Assembly: GCA_031213475.1 (NCBI GenBank)
Contig: JARUPZ010000004.1
Span: 4,783,169-4,847,168 of the forward strand
Reading direction: 5' to 3'
DNA from: Nereocystis luetkeana
Taxonomy: Eukaryota; Sar; Phaeophyceae; Laminariales; Laminariaceae
DNA length: 64,000 bases
The notes beneath the pieces are model-generated. The model ran no database searches, had not been told where the DNA came from, and saw only the letters and a list, made by a program, of their open reading frames with translations. Each line of letters opens with the position of its first letter. Positions within the stretch are counted from its first letter, which is position 1. Positions 11,996 through 22,380 of the stretch are shown here, piece after piece. The position numbers were made by a program, and so were the translations under genes.

Positions 11996-12859
11996 AATAC
12001 TGAAATCCAGTGTGTCATCGTGTGGTGCGGGCACGGAAAGAATGTCATCGTGCGCTCGCGTTGTGGGAAAAGATTCACGAGAAGCAGTATCGCTCGCGGC
12101 TATCCTACGCGTACGAGCGAGGTCGGGCAGCAGTGGAATCGTGCGAGGCGGTAAAACAGTCGCAATCACTCTCTCATCTGGCCCAGGAGCACGTAGATCC
12201 GATGGCGAAGAGCGCAGTTGGCTGGCGTGAAAAACGCTACGTCCAGGTTTATCCGACGCTCTCCGGTCCAGAGCAGAAGCAGCTGGCTCCACGCCCTCAG
12301 CGGAGCCAGGTGGCTTGGACGGCAGATGGCACGAGTGGAGAGTCAAAACTGCAACAGCCAAGGCCTGGCTGGTTAGGCGCGCCACGCTCTCCGAAAGGTC
12401 CGACGCTCTCCGGCCTATAGCGGAAGAAGCTGGCTCAACGCTCTCAGCGGAGCCTGGTGGCTTGGACGGCAGAGCTCGTCCCGGCGAGCGTGAAGGCTCG
12501 GAAAAGGTCTTGAACGAGGTCCGTCTGCCGGAAGCTGCTCGACATTCGCCAAGGGGCCCCAGCCCTGGGTCTTCGGACGGGCGAGTTGTACAAGGCGCGC
12601 GATCCACGTCGTCATCACGGGGCTCCTGCCGAGACACACGTTCCGTATGGGGGTCTGTTGTACAAGGCGCTCGATCTCCATCGACGAGCCTTGGGCGGTG
12701 GGGCACTAGGTGGCTCTGGGCCTCAGAGTCTCGTCCACCACGAGGGGAAGCAGACCCTCCCTCCCCGTGAGTCTCCATCGTGCAGCGGAGCAAACTAACT
12801 AAAACAAATGCTAAAACGAAGGCAAAAACAGAGTGAAAAAAAAAAACTTGCACCGGCAA
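11258..12859 (-). CDS. Gag-like protein with 53-residue tandem repeats (retroelement-derived, unproven)
   Basis: A 533-codon open frame on the minus strand. A Met at 12778-12776 (METHGEGGSA) is the more likely start, because the 27 residues before it are an odd hydrophobic run. The N-terminal half is Arg/Ser/Pro-rich with duplicated blocks (DRAPCTT, LPSKPPGSAE..VEPA). The C-terminal half is a tandem array with a 53-residue unit around PTPRPQDGTLHFSI, PALPAAVPTRAVSAEN and SDMVARD. The frame is lost at 11257, where the array continues with frameshifts to about 11045. An LTR-like repeat (12880-13045) lies immediately upstream, which supports a 5' gag position. I recognise no domain. It could instead be a host repeat protein. 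Confidence 0.4.
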   Translation of the reverse strand: MPVQVFFFHSVFAFVLAFVLVSLLRCTMETHGEGGSASPRGGRDSEAQSHLVPHRPRLVDGDRAPCTTDPHTERVSRQEPRDDDVDRAPCTTRPSEDPGLGPLGECRAASGRRTSFKTFSEPSRSPGRALPSKPPGSAESVEPASSAIGRRASDLSESVARLTSQALAVAVLTLHSCHLPSKPPGSAEGVEPAASALDRRASDKPGRSVFHASQLRSSPSDLRAPGPDERVIATVLPPRTIPLLPDLARTRRIAASDTASRESFPTTRAHDDILSVPAPHDDTLDFSIEPASLAAVDANDDSAWKFRTAARFNTAVRGGDAAAREIFPAPRPQDGTQDFSIESTSSAVACEDSSTPRSHDGTLDFGIAPALPAAVPTRAVSAENPSTAASFDAAVRGSDMVARDLFPTPRPQDGTLHFSIAPALPATVPTRAVSSENSSTAASFDAAVEGSDMVARDFFPTPRPQDGTLHFSIVPALPAAVPTRAVSAENSSTAARFGPAVRGSDMAAREKFPRLAHNTAQYISVVHLPFPLP

Positions 12860-12879
12860 AAAGGCAAAAATTCCTAAGC

Positions 12880-13045
12880 CGAAGACGCCACTTTCTTCCT
12901 TTCGTGCACGACGGAGACTGGGGCCACGCTCGTGCCTCTCTGGAAAACCCCTGGTATTCCACCTAAGATACGCCTTCCAAGTACTGCAAATACGATCCCA
13001 GTGCCAGAACCCAGGTAATTACCGGGCTTTCAACCTCATTCAAAG
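12880..13045 (-). repeat. LTR-like fragment (family of the 45.1/47.4 kb LTRs)
   Basis: GCTCGTGCCTCTCTGGAAAA, AAGATACGCCTTCCAAG and AACCCAGGTAATTACCGG match in order the LTRs at 45119 and 47349. It is truncated at the left. It lies just upstream (minus-strand sense) of the gag-like frame at 12859. Confidence 0.6.
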
Positions 13046-13229
13046 CAGTATCATAACAATGCTCCGAACTCACCCTCTCGCGCTTTTTCCGCTTAACAAT
13101 CATTTTTTACCCAAGAAAAGCCGGGACGAGTACGTATGTACCTACTACGTATGCACGTTTCAGACGAACCCTCGCACGCGGACCACCAACCAAGCCACCG
13201 TGTACCGTGTGTGTGTTCTCCTCATCAAA

Positions 13230-13410
13230 CAGTTATTTCTACCGGTCGGCATCCTGCACAAACAGTGTCCGTGCTGATTCTTCAATCCTAGAAGAGATAC
13301 AAGTTATGTGGTCACGAAGCTACGCCACAGAGATACTACGTTGCCACGTACCTGGTATGCAGTAAGCACAGCAGTGGACAAGGCAATGCCATGTGTACAT
13401 CTTTGCGGTG
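13230..13410. repeat. Dispersed repeat A, forward copy
   Basis: ATTTCTACCGGTCGGCATCC..TTCTTCAATCCTAGAAG..CGCCACAGAGATAC matches 29600-29760 in the same orientation and 28000-28250 and 29820-30070 in reverse. It is probably a piece of an LTR. Confidence 0.6.
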
Positions 13411-13649
13411 TTGTGTTGTGAATGAAATAGAATGACGTGCCTACCGCAGTGCGTGTAATGCGGGCATATCATTCGCAGGATGGAACGGTCGTGGGAGAAC
13501 GTCGCGCCAATGTCAATCGTTTTTGTCGACGTCGGATAGTCCCTGTCGTATTCGAGCTTTTCGCGTATAGCGTAAATATTTGATGGAGATCATATGGGAA
13601 GAGAAACATCATAAAAAGTCACCTGGGACTGGGACGGCCCTGGCGTACG

Positions 13650-14125
13650 TACCCACAGGATTTTCCGTATCGCGTCTGTCTGTTCCTGTCGTGACTCTCT
13701 AATACTATAGCGACAGCATGCGGGACAAAGCTTTACATTAAAAATCAACTTTTCACTACGTGTACAGTAGTACAGAACATCTAATCAGAAAAAGGCAATC
13801 TAATAACAAACAAAGCCAGGCTGCCATTAAAAACAAAATAAGAAACCACTCGAGGCTGGGCCTCCCCTGCAAAAAAGGAAAGGCTAACTACCCCCGGACA
13901 AAGACTTAGGGAGACAGCACTTCTGCCCCTCGACAGACATCGTCGAGTTAAATAAATACCTTGATGTCCTATCTTGATGATTCCCATTTTCCTGGCTCTC
14001 AGAGAGTTCTGAGAGCAGGGGGGGGTTAACATAAATTATTTGCGTGCCGCTTTTGATCTGAAACACGCCTCCCCGACAAAAGAGAGAAACGGGATCATGA
14101 CTACCATGACACAAGCCCACCTTAA
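13650..14125 (-). repeat. LTR-like repeat (blocks B and C)
   Basis: Block B (13650-13920) matches 29030-29320. Block C (13965-14125) matches 25485-25630. Read on the minus strand, block C in the 25.5 kb copy contains TTTATATAGC followed by GAGAGCCAGGAAA, which looks like an LTR promoter and transcript start. Together with the 25.5 kb copy it could flank the minus-strand element at 15.8-23.5 kb. Confidence 0.5.
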
Positions 14126-15835
14126 AGGGCTGTAAAGCAGATGCAAAGAAATTAGGAGGGGACAAAGTCCATCGGTAGATAACGATGCTCATGGTCGACA
14201 ATAAGACACGACCCAAATGAGTAAGAGAAGGTCGCTCGATACTCGAGGTACCTGGAACGGTCTCTTGAAGAACTAGCAGCACACCGAACCGAGGGTGGCA
14301 CTGAGGAACTCAAAAATAAAATCCGAGAGAAAACAGAATGTGGGGGGGTGCGTGCCGAGGCGGAGGGAACGAAGAAAATCCACCCAAATACGCACGTGAA
14401 GACCAACCCTACGGCCCTACAAAAGCGGGGAGGCCGGGGGCGTGCAATATCCCGTATTATGCTGAAAAAAGAGCGAATACGAAGCAGAAGAAAAAGGAAA
14501 AGAATAAGACGGTGCTCCCGAAACGGGGGAAAATGGTATGCTTTGCCTGCCACTTCTTAGCGATATGGCGAGGGAGGGGGGCAGGGGATAGAAATGCCGA
14601 AAAGGAAAAATTCCATGACAAACGTCGGCTAGAAGGAATATCAAAATCGCGTGACTAGTCTTCAAAGACTGAAGTCACCGAGTGACCTAAGCCGAGATAA
14701 GAATACTGGCCGTCAACGCGGGACCCGAACCAAGTGTGGGGGCGAGAAATGTGTGGTATGTCACGTATGGACGTTGAGATCCATATCTACGTTGATGTGC
14801 ATTCACGCGAGCTTACTACTGTAAGCATCTTATGATAGATGAGGAGAAATACGATATGCGGCGAGACTTGATTTTGTTCTTTCTAGCGGACGCACTGTAT
14901 GCAACTTACCTCTATCATACTGATCGTAACCCAGGGTAGCTAGCTTATCACCATAGGTTTCGGGTACCGTTACATAGAACGTTACGAGTACGGTACACAG
15001 AACGTTGAAAGGGCATTGCTAGGAACGGTTCAGGGAACCAATTAACGGCCCGTAGCATGAGCAATGTCTCGTGATCAGGTGATGCTATCGCCCACCTCGG
15101 TCATCCCTCCTCTACTCCTCTCCTCTCTCTCCACTCCTCCACTGCCCTCTCCTTTCCTCTTCTCCTCTTGATCGCTGAGATCAAGATTCCTTCTATAATG
15201 GCCAACTAAGCGCCAATTTCAAACCATCTTCTTTTTTCATCACAAGTGATCTTCACAGACACTTCGGTGCCACCTCTTCTATCTCTCTTCACAGAGACAA
15301 AGCCTCGACACATGCATTATTCCTTCAGGGTATGCTAGTCCCGATACAACGAACGTTTCAGGTCTCCCACATTGACAAAACAAATGCGAGAGATCGCGTA
15401 AAGAAATCGTGGAGGGGGAAATACCGAACCAGAGGCCAAGTTGAAATCAAGAGCAAAATAAAAACAAGAATACCGAAAAGAAAGCCAAGTTCGAGGAAAG
15501 AGCTTCAAACAGCGCGACCCCTAAGCCAAACCCAGGGGCGAGCGTTGTGGCGGTATAACTAGTCCGGTCTCACCACGCGTTTGAGGAGTCGGGCAAAAAT
15601 ATGCGAGAGAGACCGTGAAGAAATCATCGAGGCGGAACGCCATACAATGGGAGGAAAACTCCAAAACTAGAACAAAAAGGACGGAAGAAGAAGCAGAGGC
15701 ATACCAGCCTAGGTGCCGACGAAAAGGCGACCGTGTTTTGAGCCACTTAATTGGGGAGAAAGAGAAGAAAAACAAGAAAAAAGGGAAACCGTGAAGACCC
15801 AGCATTGAACACTCGTTACGAACAAGAAAAATGAG

Positions 15836-16590
15836 TTGGTCACTGCGAGGTCGGTAAGTTCGACTCCGCGAGAGTTTCCGACGTCGCGTAAACCTCCATG
15901 CTGCAGAGTTCTAACCTTGGCGAGCTTGGAGGCACCAGGAGCTGCGTCCCGCCCCGAAAGCAGTAGTGTAGCGGGAGGGAGAGAGCGTGATATTGGCTGC
16001 TCCGGGATCGTCGGAGGAACGAACGATGAAGATGGCGGTGGTCGTGGTGTGGGCGGAGATCATGGCGAGCCATCAGTGATGGTCGCGGGCCTTGTACCAG
16101 AAGTGGGTGCCTATGGGGAGGATGGTGCTCCTGCAACGAATGGCCCAATCTTGGTGCGTGACAAGGCTGTAGCCTGGAGATAAAAATTGAGCGCCCTGAT
16201 ATCGTGAGAGTTCTCGCTGGGCAGCACCGACGCGCATGCAGCGGTCAAACCGGTTTGCCTGTTGGGGTTGAAAAGGTGTGCCTGCCCAGCAACGAAGAAA
16301 GTGCTGCCTGAAGTGCTGAAGGTCCATCTCTCGCTCCCATGAGGACTGAAGTAGGCCTTTCCGATGGGTTTCGTAAGGGACGGCGATGACGCCGCGTCGA
16401 CTACGGTTCCACCGCTGGCTGGTGGTTTTCTCGATTTCCAGGAGGTCGATGGACGTGGTAACGTCGTCCTCGATGACGTGGTAAGGAGGGGATTTCGAGG
16501 GGTAGTTGTTGAGGATATACGGTGTTAGCAGAAACCTCGTGAGGTCGAAGCTGCCGTGGGGGTTCGCGCAAGGCTTGCAGCGAACCACTC
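15836..16590 (-). pseudogene. Retroelement integrase C-terminal tail (chromo/Tudor-like region)
   Basis: On the minus strand, the region after the integrase core reads through YHVIEDDVTTSIDLLEIEK and QRELSRYQGAQFL to PIGTHFWYKARDHHWW, then becomes frameshifted. The motif resembles FCAEQRELSRCNVEWVLTP and NGVRVLVQGRRRFVVA in the fragment at 46352-46660. It is a short beta-rich tail such as Ty3-type integrases carry. Frame breaks make it non-functional. Confidence 0.5.
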
Positions 16591-16857
16591 ACACTCGGCA
16601 GGGTGCGTCTGCGCCCGGCATATCGTTGGGAAGGTCCCGGTAAAGGAACTTGGCAATCACAGGGCGACCGTCAGGCCTCGATTCCGCGGGGGTGGGACCG
16701 ACCGCTAAACTCGATCTTACCGTCGGTGCCGGCTTGGGCCCCTTTTCGGAGGGTAGAGGCGGTGTTGTTAATTCATACTCAATTACCGATGGCGTAGGTA
16801 GAGAGGTATTTTGGCCCGTCGGAGAGCGCAGAATTGCGGCGTTGAAGGCGGACAATA

Positions 16858-17820
16858 TTAAGGGCGTGTGGTTCGCTGTATGTCGGTGGCCAAGTCGACA
16901 TACTCGAGCTGGTCCCCAGCGATGCTTTGGTATCCACAAGCATTCGGGCGTTCTAAGACAGTGAAGGGCAGGTGGGGGAGGCGGTTCATGTGCACCCCGT
17001 TGGGGGTCAGCCCGGTGACGGTACTGTCGGAAATGTTGTAAGCAAGTTCCACGTGCAGCAGATGAGCATCCCAGTCATTTTGATGTTAATTGACAACAAT
17101 TACGAGTATCTTAGCCATGGTATAGTTCACGCGCTCGACGTCACTGCTGCTGTTGGGATGGCAGGAGCTTGTATATGTTTTTCACATGACTTGAAGCTTG
17201 TACATAGCATGAGTCAGCTTGGAGTGGAAATGGAGGCCGTTGTCGGAGTTGAGACTAACGGGGCATCCCCAACGAGGGGTGTTCTTGTTCACCAAGATGT
17301 CAGCAGCGCCCTCAGCTATATATTCGGACGTATAAACAGCATACATGTCTGCGCGCCGGCTCAAACGGTAGGTGAAAAGGAGGATGTAAGCGTTTCCTTT
17401 TGGCGTAACCGGGAGGGGGCCGATATAATCGACGCTGATTGCGATGGCAGGGCCGGAGGACAAGGGGAGTGACAGGACCGGCCAGCGCACTGTCTGTCTG
17501 GGCGTTTTGCTTACTTGGAACGGGAGGCAATGTCGAAGCCACGACCGTGTGCCCTCGTTCATGCCGATCCACCAGTAAAAGCGCTCGAGCATAGAAAGCG
17601 TGCGAGCGACTCCAAGGTGGCAGGAGGCGTTGGCGTGGCAGGCTTGCATATTCCACGGCCGCATGAGTAGCGGTAGGTAAATTCTAGTGGGTTCGTCGCT
17701 AAGCAGACGAGCGGCGCACCCGCTGGGCGCACCAGGACCGGGTGTCGGGGCAGGGGTTGGTTTCCGCACCAACAGAAGGGCGCCATCGTCATCCCTGTAG
17801 AGACGTCTTTTTTCGGCCAA
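16858..17820 (-). pseudogene. Ty3/gypsy-type integrase remnant
   Basis: On the minus strand, a zinc-binding HHCC region is visible (His62 and His68, then Cys98) in the frame 17820-17182, but the second Cys of CxxC has become Phe (CLPF). The core follows: Asp131 in SVDYIGPLP, Asp193 in LNSDNGLHF, and the Glu in SDVERVNYTMA near 17135, the expected D,D,E order. Two in-frame stops separate these parts (after LQVM and after VIVVN). The downstream piece HVELAYNISDS..TGLTPN is the usual end of Ty3 integrase cores. About 50 codons upstream of the frame, CDSAIRIFSSGALW resembles the linker before integrase. No reverse transcriptase or RNase H is found upstream, so the element is deleted as well as mutated. 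Confidence 0.8.
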
Positions 17821-18639
17821 AGAACAGATTTCCGACAGGGGGGGGCGTTAGTGTGATGGAAGGTGTGGAAGAAAAAAGCCGGGGAGGACCAGAGTGCTCC
17901 CGAGGAGAAGATCCGAATGGCCGAGTCACAGGTTTGTTCGGCGCGGTGTTCGTGCGCCCAATCCGCGTGTGAATACCACTAGACGGACTCGCGATATTCG
18001 AGCTCCGCTGGGGATAGTACTTCGGGCGAGGGGAGTCGGAGTGCCGGCGTCCGAGCTTTGAGCACCAAGGAGAGGTGGAGCAGGTTCCGCCGCGACGGTG
18101 GCCAACTGGGCGGTCACGGCGGGGGCCAAATATGGGGTGCTGTCAGGCCTCTCAATGGAGGGCGAGGGTACCGACGACCTTGAAGGACGTCGCATGACGG
18201 CTGGTGTTTTTGCAGCTGCTGGTGGATCAGGGGCCGGGGAATCAAAACCACAGTTGACTGCGGGCTTCGGGGATCCAGCGGCGGCGGCACGACGCCGGCG
18301 CGTTCTTGTCCGTATGATCTGAGGGAGCGAGGTAAGGCGGGCGAGCCTGAAGCTGAAGATAGCTGAGGTGGAGCCGGGGGCACAACTGGGCTAGTCTCAC
18401 GGCTGGCCTTGGCTCTTCGCGAAGCTGTCTGAAGCTGAGCAGGGGATACCTGAGAACCGACGTCCCCGACATCGCTGCGAGAAATTGCCTATGGGCAGGA
18501 GGTTGTGTGTGGAACATTGTCTGTACACTCACCAATCGAGCCTCGATGCGAAGCGGGGGCGGAGGAATTGATATCCAACGCCTCGGTGCCTAAATTTGGG
18601 GCACGGGGCTGGGCGGGCGCGGGGGGAATAATGTTCAGA

Positions 18640-18790
18640 CCGACGCCGGCGGGAACCGTGGGGGTACTGCGTTCGCGACTAACGCGGGATTGGTATGATC
18701 GCGAATCGCGTGCATGCCGGTAGTGAGAGTCCGGTTGACACCTATTGCAAAGACGGAGGTTGGGGCACGAGCGACGAAATCTCAGTTCGG
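18640..18790 (-). pseudogene. Possible zinc-knuckle remnant of gag
   Basis: In one minus-strand frame, CPNLRLCNRCQPDSHYRH gives a Cys-x2-Cys..His pattern like a retroviral-type zinc knuckle with the last Cys missing. The frame is short and interrupted, so this is a weak call. Confidence 0.25.
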
Positions 18791-18912
18791 AGCGTTAAGG
18801 TCGCCAATCCTCATTCGTGGCCCGTGTTCGCGAAAGTGGCGAAACTCGGTTCGGAAGAGTGGGAGCCCACCCAAACCGATGCTATGGCTGGAGGGCGCGA
18901 GCCCACCTACGC

Positions 18913-19500
18913 CTAGACGTTGACCCGGGGGGCCATTAAGAGAGGGGCCTCCCGAACGTATGAGGCAGATGCGTTCTCCTTCGGATGGCGCCAGACGGCT
19001 GCGCAAGCTGCGGTCGTCCTCGGACGCAGGTAGCGGTAACCGAGATAAAAGTCTGCGGTACCGTTGGCAGCGCCATATGCGGTGGTTTTCAGAGTATAAC
19101 GGTACACCGTGGTATATCCGAGCCTTCGTAATGGGCTATCTTCTTCAAGCCGCCGGTCACCGGTATCCAGCAGGTGCTGTCGCATGGCTGGAGTTTGGGC
19201 GAACCTGACGTAGGAGCCAACGAGCACAATATTTTCTCGTGCGTGTTCCAACACGGTAGAATCAAAATCTGATATATTGCGTCCGTATTGTTTGTTGAGC
19301 TTGGGGTCGGACACACGAATGATTGTTTGAAGCGCGGGGTGGTCACCGAAGAGGCGACTATTTCCTGCGGCGAAACACTGTTCTCCGCACAAGTAGGAAG
19401 TACCGTCGATGGTAAACCTGTGGGGTCCATTGCGAGAAGCAAGAGGGAGATTCCCAGAATAATCCAACTGTGGGGGTGCAATATTCGTGGGTGGCATCAA
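18913..19500 (-). CDS. NADAR (YbiA/DUF1768-like) domain reading frame inside retroelement block
   Basis: A 195-residue minus-strand frame. Residues about 28-160 follow the NADAR pattern: FTIDGTSYLCGEQCFAA (the SEH/EQ motif with Glu40), FGDHPALQTIIR, DPKLNKQYGR with Lys70 and Gly73-Arg74, ISDFDSTVLEHARENIVLVG, VRFAQTPAMRQHLLDTGDRRL, and EEDSP at 119-123. NADAR proteins are N-glycosidases acting on riboflavin-pathway intermediates or ADP-ribosylated nucleic acid. Here the WG after the SP motif is replaced by LGY and the end of the domain is weak, so activity is doubtful. It lies between gag-like frames (right) and the integrase remnant (left), all on the minus strand, and looks like cargo or a fused part of that element. 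The N-terminus probably continues upstream in another frame (19780-19358). Confidence 0.65.
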   Translation of the reverse strand: MMPPTNIAPPQLDYSGNLPLASRNGPHRFTIDGTSYLCGEQCFAAGNSRLFGDHPALQTIIRVSDPKLNKQYGRNISDFDSTVLEHARENIVLVGSYVRFAQTPAMRQHLLDTGDRRLEEDSPLRRLGYTTVYRYTLKTTAYGAANGTADFYLGYRYLRPRTTAACAAVWRHPKENASASYVREAPLLMAPRVNV

Positions 19501-21200
19501 ACGCGGGGCCGGTAGGCGCGGCGTGAGCCGGTGGGAGGCGTCTTACACCTCCCGGATAGCTGGAGGGTCCGTTTTTCGTAAATTGTGCCCGACGAGCTAC
19601 TTGTCCATCCGGGGTCCTACTTCGAGGGCCCGAAATGGGGGCGTATCCGCCTACTAGTTGGGTCCTTACTGTGGTTCCAGAACTTTGATGGGGAGCGACA
19701 GGGAGCTCCTGACCGAAGTTGCTTGACAAGGTCAGCGAGTCTACCGCCGCCTGTGCGGAGGGTGGTTTGAGTTGTCCCACTAAAAAAAGGTGTTGTCAAC
19801 ACTGTCGGGGGGACGGGTGGGATCTGTTCGTTCAGAATGCCCCGCCGGGCCCAGTGCGGAGCAAATGTGTCGCGTTTGTGTGCGGACGGCGTAGCTGCGT
19901 TTCAACCCTGTGGGGTATATACGTCCCCTACCGGCTCGCTGGCTGCCGGTGGTGAGCCTGAGGCCAGGGAAAACCCTTTGCTGTACGCTGATCAGAAGGG
20001 GCATCGAGATTAGCAAAATCTAGAATTTCTTCTCCAATTGTGCAAAGCGGGGGGTCTCTACCGGGCTTGCTTCCAAACACAGAGCGGAGCGCCGAATAAC
20101 TCCGGAGTCGGGGACTCCTCTCCCCACACCTCAAGAAAACCTTCTCATCCAGGGAGGAACATTCAGATATGTTAGACGTTTGTGGTGGAGTATTGGTAGA
20201 CGCAAGCGAACGGCCTGCATTAGTGTCGTTTATGCTAGGGGGGGTAGCTTGGTACGCGCCCTGACCCTGTGGTAGAATCTCTCGAGGGGGGGGATAATGT
20301 TGGGGGACGATGTAACTCGTGTGCGCCAAGGGGGGCAACGCTGTACGCGCCCTTACCCTGCTTTCAAATACGAATTGATTGCGGCGGAACTCGTCCTCTT
20401 AAACGGTTCGGATATTGTTGCCCAAAAAGGATACTGGCGGGACGGAGACCTGGGGTTCACCGCCCTTGGGCGGTCAGCCGGAGAGAAAAAACCCGGCTGG
20501 CGAGCATTGGGGTTACCATTGTTCGAGCCGCCGTGGCGCGTGCTAGGAGTTCCACCGGCCGACGCGGGGGCGGGAGGTGTTCCATTGTTAGGTTGCTACA
20601 CTGTGAGGGGCTGAGGTGCGGTACGTGTGTGTCGGGCATCGTGTCCGAGCTGGAGGGGGGCGGCGTTTCTGTTGTAGTGAGGCGAACCGTGTTGAGAGTC
20701 ACCTTGTCCATTGTAGCGTAAATCATTTCGCGAAGGCGCGTGCGTGTTGCCGCCGTGATTATTGCGATTGCGGATGTTGTCATTGTGTCGAGAAGAAGTC
20801 CTACGACGGCCAGAGGTAGACGACGAGCGTGTGTTCTCGCCGCCTACAGAGTGGTCACGGCGACGCTTTGGGAGCGCATGCGCTGCTGCCAACAACGGTA
20901 GGCGTCACCATTTGTACCTAGTTGACCTAGCTGGGGGTCAAGGCAGCCACCAACATTAATAGGTGAGTTTACGCCGTGCGTGAAGGAGTGATCGGTGCCG
21001 TGGAAATTTAAACCGAGACCTTTGTTGTCGCGGAAAGCTTGCGCGAGCTCTACCGGTGAAACGAGCGGCGTCCGTGATCTAGGGTCATTGTTCTGAAACG
21101 AGTCCCTAGACTTGGAACACTGTTTCTCAGTCGGACGGGTCACTCGGCCAGTAATTGTAATTATGACTAAACGGATCAGAATCATAATGGTCGGCATGAG
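19501..21200 (-). pseudogene. Degenerate, low-complexity part of the retroelement
   Basis: Minus-strand frames (19928-20338, 20457-20783, 20596-20895) are Arg/Asn/Thr/His-rich, with no recognisable domain. They are joined by frameshifts and lie between the capsid-like frame and the NADAR frame, so they are best read as the rest of the same gag region. Confidence 0.3.
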
Positions 21201-21324
21201 CGACGCTCATCACAACACGGTTTCATGAGGAACCCTCGGGTCCCGAGCGGGACGATGAGGCGGCTGATCTACTCAGAGAGCAATTGCCTGCATGCGGTTG
21301 CAAAGAAAGGCCCGCCAAAGAGGA

Positions 21325-22002
21325 CTAGAAAACATACTTTTCGCCGCTTAGAGCGGGAGCTCTATTAGTGGCCATGGTCTGGAAAGACAACCACACGGCA
21401 TCAATCGAAACAAACGGTTCGGGCGCAGTGGTCAAAGCACCCGGATAAAGCGTGGGCGTGAAACCGGGGTACTGGTCCAGTGCGTTACGCCGAACCAGTT
21501 CCAAAAGCGTCGAAACATGCGGAGCCAAACTGTTCTGGAAACACGTAACGCTAAACACAACCACTCTGAAATATCGAACATAATCAGAGAAGGGGGTCCC
21601 ATTCGCTACTCCAAATGTTTGCGACCGTTGGAGCGCGGCGGTTACGTCGCCGTGATCAAACTGGCTGCAGATGTGGCAAAGGAGCTGGTTAAAGGCATCT
21701 GGTCCGGTGGTGTGTGCATCAAGGCTCCTCTGCACCTGTGCTAAAAACTCGTCAAACACGGCGGTGAGGTCGGAGGAAGAGGGGCGGTCAGTGACGATTG
21801 CTTTCGTATTCACGTTTAGGAGGGGTCGTTCCCAACCTCTGATCCAGACGTCGGCCGCGAGGTCCTTGCTATATTGTTCATCGCATATAACTAGAATGCC
21901 TGCCAGGGCTCGTCTTATACTCCGCATGAGTGGTTGCACCGCTTCCGTTCGAGCTATGACATGGCTGAAAAGGAGGGCGACAACACGGTCTACCTTGCGC
22001 AA
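21325..22002 (-). pseudogene. Capsid-like (gag) frame of LTR retroelement
   Basis: A 225-codon minus-strand frame, probably continuing upstream past a stop into 22.0-22.2 kb (DAVDKAYIRAIQRPYITIDL). The helical pattern, with DLTAVFDEFLAQVQRSLDAH, DAFNQLLCHICSQFDHGD and SDYVRYFRVVVFSVTCF, is the kind seen in Ty3-type capsid proteins, though no single diagnostic motif is present. It is followed downstream (leftward) by low-complexity, NADAR and integrase segments on the same strand. Confidence 0.45.
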
Positions 22003-22380
22003 GTCGATAGTGATGTAGGGGCGTTGGATGGCTCGGATGTAAGCCTTGTCAACGGCATCATTGATCTCAATAATCCGCTATTGTCAAACGTGGGCTGTCG
22101 CCGAGGACAACAAGAGGGCGCAGTCAGTAGCGAATTTACTGCGAGAAAGCGAGTGCAACTTGCCACTGGATGACATGGTTATCAATGAAGGCGTCACTTG
22201 CTTGGGGCTCTTGAGTTCCTTGACGTCCTCCGAGTCCGTAGGTTCCTCTTTCTCGAACTCCGTCCGCCTTGCCGGGGCGCTGCTGCTGCTGGCGCCACGG
22301 CTCGAGTCATCATTCCGGTTCTTCTTCTGCCCCGCTCCTTTGCTGTTTGAAGAGCTGCTGCGGCCATCGGTCGAATGGCT

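Larger units (their letters stand above)
13046..15830. other. Repeat-rich DNA without a supported gene
   Basis: Contains degenerate LTR-like repeats (separate entries), a purine-rich stretch (14330-14660) and a CT-rich stretch (15100-15180). Two similar purine-rich blocks at about 15385-15500 and 15600-15710 may be an old tandem duplication (GCGAGAGA..GTAAAGAAATC versus GCGAGAGAGACCGTGAAGAAATC). Short open frames here look random. Confidence 0.5.

Noticed and set aside
11046-12230. 394-codon plus-strand open frame over the minisatellite
   Set aside because: It mirrors the repeat array. The minus frame is longer, extends beyond the array and has the neighbouring LTR-like repeat in the right place.
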